A DNA stretch of 64,000 nt. It comes from Allium sativum (taxonomy: Eukaryota; Streptophyta; Magnoliopsida; Asparagales; Amaryllidaceae). A model generated the notes under the pieces. That model was not told the origin of the DNA. It made no database searches and saw only the letters and a program-made list of their open reading frames with translations. Shown here in pieces: positions 48,067 through 59,640 of the stretch (position 1 is its first letter; each line of letters begins with the position of its first letter). Made by a program: the position numbers and the translations under genes. The stretch lies in assembly GCA_030737875.1 (NCBI GenBank), contig CM060922.1, positions 308,193,456-308,257,455 on the forward strand. Direction: 5' to 3'.

Positions 48067-50667
48067 AAGATTTCTCAATAATATTGATAATGTTTATCAA
48101 TATGATTTGTTGTGTTCATTTGGATGTGAAATTGGTTTATATTTCATGGTTTGGTACTTTAGCAGAATTGACCTCTTTAGTACCGTCGAAAAGAAAAGAT
48201 TTTGGAATCGATATTAAATCGATTGTGAACGTTTTCAAAGTTATATTTATATATTTGAAATATGATGTTTATTTTAAAAATAAACATCAAAGATTTATTT
48301 ATGTTTTTTTAATAATTATTTAAGTTATAAATAAATGAAAATTTCCAGATATTAGTAAGTAAATGGTTAAATGGTATAGACTAAATGGGAATATTAAAAT
48401 GGTTCCGAAGAAGGGTTTTAGCGGCATAAATGGAATTTTAAATGATGTTAAGATATTGAAATGGATTGGTGGAATTGGAAATATGTGGGAATTGGTTTAA
48501 AAGAATTGTAAAGTGGTTTTTCGTAATTGAGGAACATTTTGCAAACGTTTTTATTTAAATATACGAAATGTGATTACACCGCATTCATGAATGAGATTAG
48601 TGAATAAATGGATTGGAAAAGGAATATGAGTATAGATGCGTAATTCTAAATGTGGAACCAAAACATAACATGTATTTAACGATTAGTAATTTAAATAAAA
48701 GAGTAAATGGATACTGAGTAAAATTGAAATTTTTAATATTGGCTTATAAATGTTAATAGAAATTATTTTGGGAAAATCAAATAAGAAATTAAGGTATTAG
48801 TTTGGAAATGAATAATGAATAGTTAAGATATTTATAAATGAATTGTTAGATGTTTTATAAATTAATTTTGTACGTAAATAGTATTTGAAAGCAAGTGAGC
48901 AGATAATAATCTAACGATTAATAACTGGGTTTTAAAAGAAACATTTAGATTGGAATTACATGTAAATTGATTATTATTTGGTTAATAATCAAGGTAAATG
49001 GGATGAATTAAATAAATTATACTATTTGAAATGGAAGGATCATTTGGAATGGATTATTGAGTTAGTTATGTTAAGTTGAATAAGTCAACCGCTTAAATGA
49101 TAAACGATGATTAAGTTTGTTATAAATTAATTTAATGGAAGTTTATTCAGCTTAAAATCCAGTTATTAGTTAAATAAGTTTCTAAGCACATTTATATCAT
49201 ATATAAGTAAGTTTATATTGAATTCTTTTGATATTCTATTTAATTAAATTTCCTAAATCTTAGTTGGACAAAGATGCTAAAAAATAGGTTTTATGAAATA
49301 CGTTGTAAATGATTTCGATTATTTAGACGAGTGATGAATGGAATGAGATTCAGAAGTACAAAGATATAAAATGGAAATCGAAATAGAAAACCAAAGTGAA
49401 CTGAAATTGGTTGGGCAAGTTAAGATAAGGAATCGACTAAAGTCGTGTATTTTAAACGAGAAATGGAGTTTTATTACGATAAAACCAAAATGGGTTTGAA
49501 ATGTGTTTCAGTCAAGTTTTTATATAAGATTTGATTATATTAGAATTAAGGCTTATTTATAATGTTTTAAGAGGATATGCTAAGTATGATAAGGAATTGA
49601 TGTAGTTTTTAAAGAAATTTAAACTTGTTGTACGTTGGTTAGTTGAGTAATTTTCAAGGTGTCAATCTGATGTTGGTTTTGGCCTTCAGGGTTGTATACT
49701 TAGAGATTTATTCACTTACCAATTTACAAAGTAAATGAGTAAAAATGGAAAAATATTGAATATTCTTATATTAAAATAAGAAAAGGGAAATATTTTCCGA
49801 ATCAGCAATTTTAATATTTAATTAACGACTTGTTAATTAAAGAGGCTTAATGACGTTGCGCATTGAATCAGTGAATTGTTTTATTTTTATGGATGAACGG
49901 TTGTTTATTTGATAGTTAAATAACTGACTATAAAATCTGGCCAATATGATTGTTGGCACGGAAAGACCGGGATCGAATTTATATTCGAAACCCATTCTGA
50001 CCAGCAAATACATGAAGATATCAGATGCTGATTAAAGATGGAGCAATTGAAGATCGTTGATCTCCATGGGCGGAAGAGCTACTTGACTTGTGATTCTTCG
50101 TAAGTGAAATCTTCAGATTGCAAGGACTACTCGCTATTGATCTATAGGGTGATACCTAGGATGTGGTAGGAGGGTGCCTTCAGTTCATCCTGTTCCTGGA
50201 TGACTTGTGTGGACGGATGTCTAACAAAGCATTTTCAAAGGATCACGTACATTGATTTCTACAAACGTACTTCTGTTGGTGGCGGAGAAATTCATTTCTC
50301 TTAGCGTAAACACCTAGAGTATTTCTATGGACGTCAATTAGTGATATCTGGCGGATCTGACGATGTGGCATTTAAAGTGATTGGTGACCAAATGCTATGA
50401 AAGAAGATTTATAACCTCAAGCCTCACCAATCGGGAAATGGAAAAAATCGGGTAGGTTGCATGGCAAAGTGGGTCACTCCCAATTAAGGCATATTGTCAC
50501 CATCTAGAGAATATTCATATTTGTTAACTCTTTTCATTTCTATATCTCCCGGAAACCACAGTGGTTACGACAAAAAGTCCTAAGGTGACAATACATTCGG
50601 TACTCTCAAGCGAAGTGAGGAGCCGGTCATGTTTAGCCTGGGTTGCAAGATGTTCTTGTTGAACCCG

Positions 50668-50691
50668 GTGTATCCCTCTCTAGAGATACGC
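50668..50691 (+). other. Conserved CTCTAGAG hairpin (G4 copy)
   Basis: Arms GTGTATC/GATACGC pair with one G-U in place of the A/U-rich pairs of the other copies. It lies in a block (50150-50760) conserved with 7490-8060 and, inverted, 10590-11190. Confidence 0.5.
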
Positions 50692-51457
50692 TGCCAGAAG
50701 GTGGTCCCATACCTTGCCAGGAAATCCATTCTCCAATAAGAGCCCGCAGTTTTGATTGTATATTATGTATGCAGAGCGTGAGATGCAAGCGTTCTAATAG
50801 ATTGTTATTTATTTGTATTTAGACATTATTTTAATATTTGAAAAGATATGATTTTCAAAAATGTTTTGGGTTGTCGTAAGGTAAAAACCGTCTGTATTTA
50901 TGTATGGATTTGGTCTTACGATTATACTTTTCTTCTGAAAAGATTTTGACTTTAAAATGAAGTTTTGTTATACCTTTAAATTTAGTGAGTTCTGGATCAC
51001 TAGACTGATCCGGCGTTTGTAGTGCTCAAGTTAGATCGAGTTCTACAAGTTCAGGTTATTAGATGCTGTGAAGAGACGAGTTGGAAGAGTTCAGACATAT
51101 GATATTATATAGTATTATTCCTGTTTGTAATTGTATATGAGGACAAGTTGTTATAACTGTCCAGTTGTGTGATGTATTATGAAGATTATAAGTATTTTTC
51201 AAGCTCTCAATAAATATTAATTTCTATATTATATTTTGTTCCGCTGGGATGTGAGACTCTGTGTTGTGTTGGATCTTCTTCTGCTTCTATTCGAATATTT
51301 CTTTCTTTTTATCTCACCCACTAAATTCTTTCTAATAACTATTTGGTGTTTTCGATACTTGTGTTTTGGAAAGTAATACGGGATTGTGTATTAAATACGG
51401 GATTGTGTATTATTGTCAGAATTCGGACATCGAATTCTTTTGTCCGAGTCGCCATAG

Positions 51458-51469
51458 TAGTACCAGAGC
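51458..51469 (+). other. Mutated primer-binding site of G4
   Basis: TAGTACCAGAGC differs from TGGTATCAGAGC by two transitions. Confidence 0.75.
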
Positions 51470-51540
51470 TATTGGTTTAGTAATAACTTTGGCTCTGTGG
51501 TGTAACTCGATAAAGATGGATTTAGTAATACCCTTGATTG

Positions 51541-51541
51541 A

Positions 51542-51573
<32 letters not shown>

Positions 51574-51574
51574 G
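51541..51574. repeat. TG/TA compound microsatellite
   Basis: About 9 TG units followed by about 8 TA units. Confidence 0.95.
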
Positions 51575-52740
51575 AGAGAGCGTATTTGTAGATTTATAAA
51601 AAAATGTTTTGTGTTGTGTTATTTGATCGGTTCGATTTTGAACTGACAATGGATACAGTATGGTTTTGTAAAAAGGGTAAATGATACAATTACCCGCATT
51701 ATATTTTTGTATAGAAAAGGAATTTTTTTTATTAAATTGTTGAGATATTGGGATGTTTAATGTGTTGGATATTAATCGATTTGGAATTTAGACACTGATA
51801 ATGATATTGGAATTAAATGTTGATATTAATCGACTGGATATTAATGGTGATTTCAGTACTATAAATTTGGAATTTATAAATTGCAATTAAATAAAATAAA
51901 TTTGTAACATTTAGAAATTGGAATGAATGGTGATTCCCGTATTAAATAATGATATTGGAATTAAATAAAATAAATTTGGAATTTAGAAATTGAATGAATG
52001 GTGATTAAATAAAAATCAATTGGATATTAATCGATTGATATTTAAACCAAAGTAAAGAATAATATTGAATGTAAATTAAGTTGATTTGGTTATGTTTATT
52101 GTGAATTGTTTGTTATTGGATGATTATCTGGTTGAATAAAAATAATGAACGATTTAAAATAGGGTTGAATGAATTATAAATAAATTCCAGTACTATAAAT
52201 TGGAATGAAAACACATGTGAATTAAAACCGAATGATTTAACCCTGCATTTGCAAATAAATTGATGTTCATGTTTGATTTTGAGACTTGGTGTAATTAATT
52301 TGTTGATTAATGAAGTATTATTTAAGAATTTCATATATCTGTTACTTATATGTTGAATTGAGTTGAGTACAGGTTCCAGAAGGCTACGAGGATTGATTTT
52401 TGTTGCGTAGATTGCACAAAAATTGAGTAAGTATGCTCAATAGCGCTCGTAAAAGGAACGCCTACGCGAAAATATAAATTTTGGATTTTTTTTATTTTGT
52501 TTTCCTACCGTGTCGGTCGATGTATATATATTATTTGTTCCTCCGATACCGCGGAAGTCCCTCCGTGCAAGGGAGACTCTGCCGAATTTTTCCAGGAATT
52601 TAAGGTGTTAGAAAATTTTGGATAATTTTGGGAATTTTATTTAATGATAGTGAATTGGTTTTTGATTTAAAATAAATTGAAGTTTAAAGTTAATGGGTTT
52701 ATAACATTTTTCTACCTTAGTAATTTCAGGCACGAAATTC

Positions 52741-52756
52741 TTTTAAGGGGGAAGAA
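52741..52756 (+). other. Polypurine tract of G4
   Basis: TTTTAAGGGGGAAGAA directly precedes the LTR start TGTAACGACCC. Confidence 0.88.
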
Positions 52757-55700
52757 TGTAACGACCCAGATTTTTGGTTATTTGAATTCGAATATTTAAT
52801 TATGTTTTAAATATTTTATTGGATATATTAATGGATTTTAATTTTGATTTCGCTTATAAAACGAAGTTTGAATGTTAATTTAAATATAATTTAAAATGAG
52901 CTCAAAATGGCACGGTAGTTAGTAATATTGAGTTTCGAACTTCAATTGAATATACATGATCCGATATAAGTTGGATTTCAGTGAAACAGGAAACGTTAGA
53001 ATCTAATTGATTATCATTTTCTAATGAAAGAGAGAAATAGAGATTTCATTTATAGATTGTCAGTTAGTTCTAATTCAAATTTTAAAATAGTTGCTATAGA
53101 AATCATTATTAAAATATAACGTTTACTCATTAAGTTAAAATATATATGATTTGGATATAGTTTAACTCGAAATGTCAATATTGAGTTGTACATTCCATAT
53201 TGTTTATATCGGAAGCTATATGATATTTCCAGTTGGACAATAATAATTTATTACTATTTAACTGGATTTTTTGGAATTTAATTAATAGTTTATTTATATT
53301 ATATAAGATTTAAAATAACGATTTTGTCAATGGCCTTGATTTACGATAAAATTAGTTTTATTGGAACCGTAACGTTAAATTATTATATGATGTTAAATTT
53401 CGTGGCAAACTAATGTCATATGTGACTTCAGTAGCCAAAAATGTCTTTGTTTTTATTTAATTGTTTTTTCGATTTAATTGGAAATTATCAATAAATTTTT
53501 ATTTAACGAATTCCGTTTTCAGCGAATTTTTTTTTTAAATCCGTAATGATTTATAATTGTTAGATTTCAAGTTTCAAGATTTTTGGATTTAATTTGTGAT
53601 CGTATACAATTGAAATGTGTACAGATTCAAATTATGCAATTATAAAGGAATTTTCACAAATGATATCAGAATTTAACGAAACCTATCTCATCGTGTTCGG
53701 AATGTCGTTTTATGCTAACATGTAAATTTTCATCTCGATCGGATGTTGTTTGAGGTGATTTTAACCAATTTCTTTCTCGCGAAGTTTGTATAATATTATT
53801 ATATCATTATTTGTCACCTATATATACCCTTTAAACAGAAGTCAAACCCTAAAAATACTCTTGCGTGTGGTCAATTGTCTATTGTCGACTCCACCTACAT
53901 TTCAACGGAGAGAAACTTCCATTCTTCTCATTAATTTTTCTCTTAATCTGAACATTTAATTCAAAAACTTTCTACTACAAAAGTATTAAGCTCAACCAGA
54001 TCTTCAGTTCGACCGGTGACGATCGTGCTTCGGGTATCGTGGTGGCGGGGATCGAAGCAGGAAGGTGACACGGTTATAGATGAACTGTCGTTGGTTAGTG
54101 CAGACAAGGTTCTGACGTTGGTTGAGCGCAGTGGGTCGGTCATCGTGATGATCTCCGATATTGCCCCGATGAACTGGAGGGAGGCGGGCATGACTAAGTC
54201 GAAGTGATGGAGGGATGGTCTGTTTGAAGTAGGGTAGAAACAAAGTAAATTGGTCTGTTTGTTTTTATTCTCCAAAGCCAATAAAGTCAGGTGAGTTTTT
54301 GAACTAGGAAAGTGGGAATGAATCACTGTGTTTGGGGCAGAATGAAGGTCAGGCACGTTACTGAATAATCATTTTGATGTCGGCTGTGTTCCCAGGATTT
54401 GGACACAAAGGAGTACGGTGTTCGAATAGGACACACAAAAAAATCAAAAGTGAGGAAATCAATTGGCCAAATTTAATTTAATAATGTAATTAGTGGATTA
54501 CTTTTTAAATTTGAGGATTTACAATTTTTATTAAAACCATCAATTACTTTTTCATCCAAGAAGGGTACCGCAGTTCTTGGTTATGGAGGCAACATACTGT
54601 GTGGTATATGGTTGGTGACGAAGTCGTGGAATAGAAGAATAATTAGCCTCTAATACAGTTAAAATAAGTATTGTAATTAATTTAAAAAAACTTGATTATA
54701 ATTAAGGTTTGGTTAGTTAAGTTAATCGTACAATATTGAATATTATAATAGGTGTTGAACTACGAGGAAACAAAGCAACAAGACAACATGAAAATCAAAG
54801 GAATCGCCCTAATTTCTGTCATAATAAAAAGTAATTAATTCGTTTAGTAATCAGTAATTAAGGATTATATTGTTTAATTAAATCATTTAACCTTAAAATA
54901 TTGGTATCTCCATCATACGATATCAGAATTAGACAATTTAAGAAACGTTGGAATCATCTTGACGAGCAGAACATTCTGAAACGGAATTGGATGGAACTGT
55001 AATTAGTTGGGATATTTAATTAAATAAAATACCCGTTTAATTTAATTAAAACCAATTGTTCCAATGATAAATCAGATCAAGATGAGTTAAACTCACTCAG
55101 TTTTTCCCTTTCATATTTTATAAGTTGGGTTTTATAATTTGGTTGCTATGGTTGCTAATGGTTGACTGTTGGTTAAATATATATTCATATATTGATTGAA
55201 CCGATGAAATTAAATGTTGTTTAGTTTCAGTGAAAACCAAATTGTTACTTAACGATTGAAACCGATTGAGGTAACTTACCTTCGCGGTCACGTTTATAAA
55301 ATAAACGTGTTTATTGCAATAAATTGTTTAAATTGTTTGTTGTGTTAAAATTTTATAATTGGCTATTATATAAATTATTAGTTTAATATTGGATAATTCT
55401 TAATAATTTTATTTGTGATAACGTATTTAGATGTAGGGAAAAAGGTTTGAGGGATCCAACTGGATTCCTCACCAGTAGTTGTTAAATTTTATCATATTAT
55501 AATATATGTTGAGCTACTGAATTTGTGATGCAAAAATTTGCAGGTTGGAGAAATCCAACAGCATTTCTCAATAAAATTGATAATGTTTATCAATATGATT
55601 TGTTGTGTTCATTTAGATGTGAAATTGGTTTATATTTCATAGTTTGGTGCTTTAGTAGACATTGACCTCTTTAGTACCGTCGAAAAGAAAAGATTTTGGA

Positions 55701-56244
55701 ATCGATATTAAATAGATTGTGAACGTTTACATGGTTATATTTATATATTTGAAATATGATGTTTATTTTAAAAATAAATGTTGAAGATTTATTTATGTTT
55801 TTTATAATTATTTAAGTTATAAATAAATGGAAATTCCCAAATACTAGTAAATAAATAGTTAAATGGTATAGATTAAATGGGAATGTTAAAATGGTTCCGA
55901 AGAAGGGATTTAGCGTCATAAATGGAATTTTAAAAGATGTTAAGATATTAAAATGGACTGGCGGAATTGGAAATATACGGGAATTGGTTAAAAAGAATTG
56001 TAAAGTGGTTTTTCATAATTGAGGAATGTTTTGTAAATATTGTTATTTAAATATACGAAATGTGATAAAATCGCACTTGTGAATGAGATTAGTGAATAAA
56101 TGGATTATAAATGGAATGCGAGTATAAACGCATGATTCTAAATGTGGAACTAATACATAATTTTGGATTTAAAGACTGGTAATTTAAATAAAACAGTAAA
56201 TGGATATTGAGTAGAATTGAAAATTTTAGTATTGGCTTATAAAT
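52757..56244 (+). mobile_element. 3' LTR of G4, interrupted by element E1
   Basis: Starts TGTAACGACCC and aligns with the first 3.48 kb of the 5' LTR. Its TATA box is at 53819-53826. The U3 palindrome near 53346-53361 has arms ATAAAA/TTTTAT, differing from the 5' LTR in both arms. It stops at 56244, where E1's LTR begins; in the 5' LTR the same point lies inside continuous sequence (TTATAAATGTTAATAG near 48743). Confidence 0.88.
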
Positions 56245-56518
56245 GTAACACCCCGTAATTTTATAACACATTAAGACTATAATCTAAATAGTACTTAATT
56301 TAATATTCAGAATTAAGTAAAACGTACTGCGCCATTGCATTCGTCTCGGAATTCTGCTTAAGATAGACTCTGAGTTTGCGTAAAATGGACAACTTATGAA
56401 GAAGTCATTAAGATTTGAAGTTTACGCATATATAAGCTAATTATATATAAATAAACCTTCCTAGAAATTCAAATTCACACAGAAGAGGGGAGGGAGCAGG
56501 AAAATTCCCGCTATGGGT

Positions 56519-56596
56519 GTCGACCCATGGGTCAACCCCATTAAGGTGTGTCGACCCCTGTGTTGAACCCTGGGTCGACACACTAAGGGGGATCGA
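56519..56596 (+). promoter_or_regulatory. GTCGAC cluster upstream of E1 TATA box
   Basis: GTCGAC at 56519, 56550 and 56574 plus a near match (ATCGAC) at 56591, about 80-150 bp upstream of the TATA box. E2 has a larger, regular cluster at the same relative position. Confidence 0.6.
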
Positions 56597-56671
56597 CCCC
56601 CATACGGATCTAGGAAGATTCCTGGTTCTGAACGTGGACTGATTTCTGTGCAAGATTCGTCGGTTGATGGC

Positions 56672-56679
56672 TATAAATA
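56672..56679 (+). promoter_or_regulatory. TATA box of E1 LTR
   Basis: TATAAATA. A short leader ORF (27 codons, MATMRC...) starts at 56715. Confidence 0.6.
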
Positions 56680-57564
56680 AGACCCCATGCCCATTGTTTT
56701 ATTCACCTAAATCAATGGCGACGATGAGATGCTACTCCAACTCAAATCAAATTACCCTTTTCTTCAGCAACGACGATTCATATGTATTCAAAGATCGCTG
56801 ATTCAACATCAACATTCTTTCCTCGATTTTCTTAGTTTCATTCTCTGTGAGTCTATGTTATTTTTAGATATGAATACTTAAAAGTTAATATTGACATATT
56901 ATGAATTGGATCTAAGCCTGTGATTAATTGAAACTATCAGATCTGCCATAAACTCAGTATCTAAGTTATTTTGACATGACTATGAATTGGATCTAAGCCT
57001 GTGCCTATTATCATGTCAGATCTGCCATTATTTGTATATCTAATTCACTGATTAGATCTCATCATGCATGTTTATGATCATGACGCTATGCCTAATCAAT
57101 TCTATTATATGCCTATCTTGTCATCATGCCAAATTTTGTCAATATATGTTTATTAGTTGCTATGCCTATTCCTACAACCATATGACAATCTTGTTATGTT
57201 TATTTTTGTTCTCTTCCCTTATTCTTTTCTCTTTTTATTTTATAGCCAGGCTACCTTCGAGCCGAGGCATACAACTGAAATACGCGAACGTGTGAAATTG
57301 GGAATGAGGGGAAAACGTTAAATTGGGGTATAACTGGTATATGGAAATTTGGGCATAATTTGAATTAAATACATGAATATGGATTTGGGGCATAAATCAA
57401 ATTATGATTTAGATCTTAATTTGGGGTATATGGTACATGATGAATTTGACTCGGAAAAGGGGCATGGAAACTTATAATGAAATAGGGATAATTGTAAACA
57501 GTGAAAATACCTAGATTTACAGTAAGTAGAAATTGTAACCGCGCTTAGACATGAGCTTAGATTA

Positions 57565-57765
57565 CACTTGTGGTAGAAGTCTGCCCGGACCCGACCGGCA
57601 TATCCAGCGACCACAAGTGGTTAATTTAATGTGAGGGGTCTAAGTGCATAAACATGTAATGTGCGGAGGCACGAGGTTAAGTCCGACATATGGAAGAAGT
57701 CTGCCCGGAGCCGCCCGACATATCCAATATCCACAACTGGTAGGCTTAATGTGGGAGGTCTAGCG
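57565..57765 (+). repeat. Two copies of a structured LTR module (E1)
   Basis: Copy 1 has a perfect 10-bp stem CACTTGTGGT/ACCACAAGTG (57565-57574 with 57610-57619) around a CTGCCCGG-rich loop. Copy 2 (about 57682-57740) keeps the loop sequence but has a weak stem. Both are followed by AATGTGRGRGGTCTA. The same module occurs twice in E2's LTR. Confidence 0.75.
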
Positions 57766-58079
57766 CTTTATAATTATAAATGAATATATGGTAATGAACT
57801 TGAATTCTTAACCTGGTTGAATCCATAGGGATGATACGAACATGTTAACTTTAGTAGGGGTTAAGTAGACTTGCTGGAAACAGTGGGAGGGTTAATTATA
57901 TCTTGGGATGATGGGTAATATTTATATATATATATAGGCCCACAAATTAAACCTATGGAGTTATGCAATCTTTTTACACTGGTATGGCACTAGTATTGGG
58001 AATGCAAGCGTAGGGGAAAGCTTGTATCATCTTGTGTATGGGACATGTTCCAGTCAGTAACCCATATATAGGTATCAAA

Positions 58080-58345
58080 CGAGTAGTCCGATCTAGGTCG
58101 GAGTCGGGGTATGCTTACTGGGCTGCTTGTAAGAGATCCAAACAAAGGGGCGGTGTGGATGGTGCATTCCAATGTGGTCATGTGCGTGCAATGGTCCGGA
58201 CGGGGGAGGATTAAGACACCGTGACACCTGTAGATATGGTTGTGCACATCCTGAAAATAAAGGGTTGCCACTTTAGGAAGTGACACGTCCTACTGTGGGG
58301 CCAGCACGGGTATCTACGGAGTAGGGAGCTGATCGATAAGGGTAG
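58080..58345 (+). other. Block conserved between E1 and E2 LTRs
   Basis: TTACTGGGCTGCTTGTAAG (E1, 58113) corresponds to TTACTGGGCTGATTGTAAG (E2, about 61851). Further matches run to GTAGGGAGCTGATCGAT (58322), matched near 62108. A weaker second copy lies at 58395-58440. CTTAC/GTAAG can pair across the motif. Confidence 0.6.
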
Positions 58346-59133
58346 TAATTTGGGTACATCTAGACTCTGGTATGTTTAGGAGCCTGTTATTATCCTTAGG
58401 GGTAACGCCGGTATGTTCAATTGGGTTGCTTGTTAACTGTATGCGGTTAAACCTCTCAATAGATGTACGCCTAAGCCTACCATCATGTACTTGTTGGGTA
58501 TCATCTCATTCATATGATACTAGTATTGGTGTAGAGAAAGAGAAAAGTTTTAGAGAAGCGCTATACATATATGTTCTGTTCAGTTTATCTTGTTACCTTG
58601 TCATACCTGCCTTATATGTTGTTATCCTCTTATCCAACTTATATGCCTATCATGATGCTTTTACTTATTTATTTGCTAAAAGTAATTGGACTTGCCAGAC
58701 TTTATGTCTGACCCACTTTGTTTCCTCTTCTTTCTCTTTCATCCCCACTCCCCCAGATTCTCAGGATGGGAATACTCAAGCTTGATCAGGATTCTGCTTT
58801 CTTTCTTCTTGGAGCTGCTTAGATGTACTGCTTGATTTCGTACCTTTTCTACTATGGTTATGTTTTTGGAGATTATGTTCTTTTCATGTTTATTATACTT
58901 TGATGATTTAAGTACAAGACAGAAGTTTTAAGTTGATATACTGGGTTTTATGTATTTCAGACTTATGAAGTAACTATGTTTTGAACCACGATGCTTTGTG
59001 CTTAATAAGATTTTAAATTCCGCTATCATTTCATATCTGTCTTGTAATATTTCTTTTTATGATTACCTATAAGGCTTCATGAAACTTAATCCATTCTCTT
59101 AATGAGCGACATTAACGGGTGTGGGGTGTCACA

Positions 59134-59254
59134 TTTGGTATCAGAGCTGAAAATTACCAGATCGGATTAAAGATTTTGAATTTTTTTTTCAAAAGGATTT
59201 TAAAAGAAAGCATTTTCAAAAGAAAAGTCTATTTTGAAAAACATATTCCCCAAG
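59134..59254 (+). mobile_element. Start of E1 interior, with PBS
   Basis: PBS TGGTATCAGAGC at 59136-59147, then an A/T-rich leader ending CATATTCCCCAAG. E2's own leader contains the same CATATTCCCCAA string (63032-63043), so E1 and E2 are related. E2's LTR interrupts the leader at 59255. Confidence 0.85.
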
Positions 59255-59534
59255 TGTAACAACCCGAATTTTAACAACATGTTAAAATCATAAATCTAGG
59301 CAGAATTAAATTTTAAAATAAGAACCAAGGGAAACGGGTTGCGTCATTTCGTTCGTCTCGGAATTCTGCATGAAATCGAGTCCGAGTTTTCGAAAATCGG
59401 AGTCCGTATGACCAAGTTATGGCTCCCCAAAGTTTCAGAAATTTTCAGAGTTCAAAACAGTTCGAATTCGAGTTTAAATTCGAATTTCAAAACCCAGACA
59501 GACTGGGCGGGAAATTTCCCGCCCAGCACCCCTA

Positions 59535-59640
59535 GTCGACTGGGCAGTCGACACCCCTCCCCCCAAGTCGACTGGGGAGTCGACTGGGCAGTCGACACCC
59601 CCAGGACCAGGTCGACTGCGCAGTCGACTTAGGTGTCGAC
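59535..59640 (+). promoter_or_regulatory. Eight regularly spaced GTCGAC palindromes
   Basis: Sites start at 59535, 59547, 59567, 59579, 59591, 59611, 59623 and 59635: spacings 12, 20, 12, 12, 20, 12, 12. This is a 44-bp tandem unit with three sites, repeated about 2.5 times. It ends 83 bp before the TATA-like box. Confidence 0.75.

Larger units (their letters stand above)
45268..51456 (+). mobile_element. 5' LTR of giant-LTR element G4 (6.19 kb)
   Basis: Starts TGTAATGACC and ends GTCGCCATA next to a mutated PBS. Its first 3.48 kb is repeated as the second LTR from 52757, with substantial divergence (roughly one difference in eight in the first 170 bp by eye), so the insertion is old. It aligns with G2 in direct orientation and with M inversely, best in the U3, the GTTGG block and the 50150-50760 block. 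A TATA box is at 46330-46337. No ORF encodes a known protein. Confidence 0.88.
51457..52756 (+). mobile_element. Non-coding interior of G4 (1.3 kb)
   Basis: Bounded by the PBS at 51458-51469 and the PPT at 52741-52756. It contains a TG/TA microsatellite (51541-51574). No frame over about 75 codons and no retroelement domain is present. The 5' part aligns with M's interior (9909 backward), and the 3' part (from about 52570) with M's 2642-2351, so the small interior is a family trait and not a local deletion. Confidence 0.85.
56245..59133 (+). mobile_element. LTR of Ty3/gypsy element E1 (2.9 kb, Tekay/Del-like)
   Basis: TGTAACACCCCG ... GGGGTGTCACA, followed two bases later by a perfect PBS. 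Terminal form and size fit the Tekay/Del chromovirus lineage. A TATA box (TATAAATA) is at 56672-56679. GTCGAC palindromes lie upstream of it, and a pair of structured modules at 57565-57760 lies downstream. The likely target duplication is ATAAA (56240-56244); its partner is outside the window. Confidence 0.85.

Noticed and set aside
57565..57765. Hammerhead or twister ribozyme in the structured LTR module
   Set aside because: The conserved core bases of neither ribozyme class are present.
58372..58785. 137-codon plus-strand frame as a gene
   Set aside because: It lies wholly in E1's LTR and has no similarity to known proteins; chance frame in pyrimidine-rich sequence.
59339..59632. 97-codon frame with repeated VDW units
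   Set aside because: The apparent peptide repeat is just the 44-bp GTCGAC array read in frame, upstream of the TATA box.
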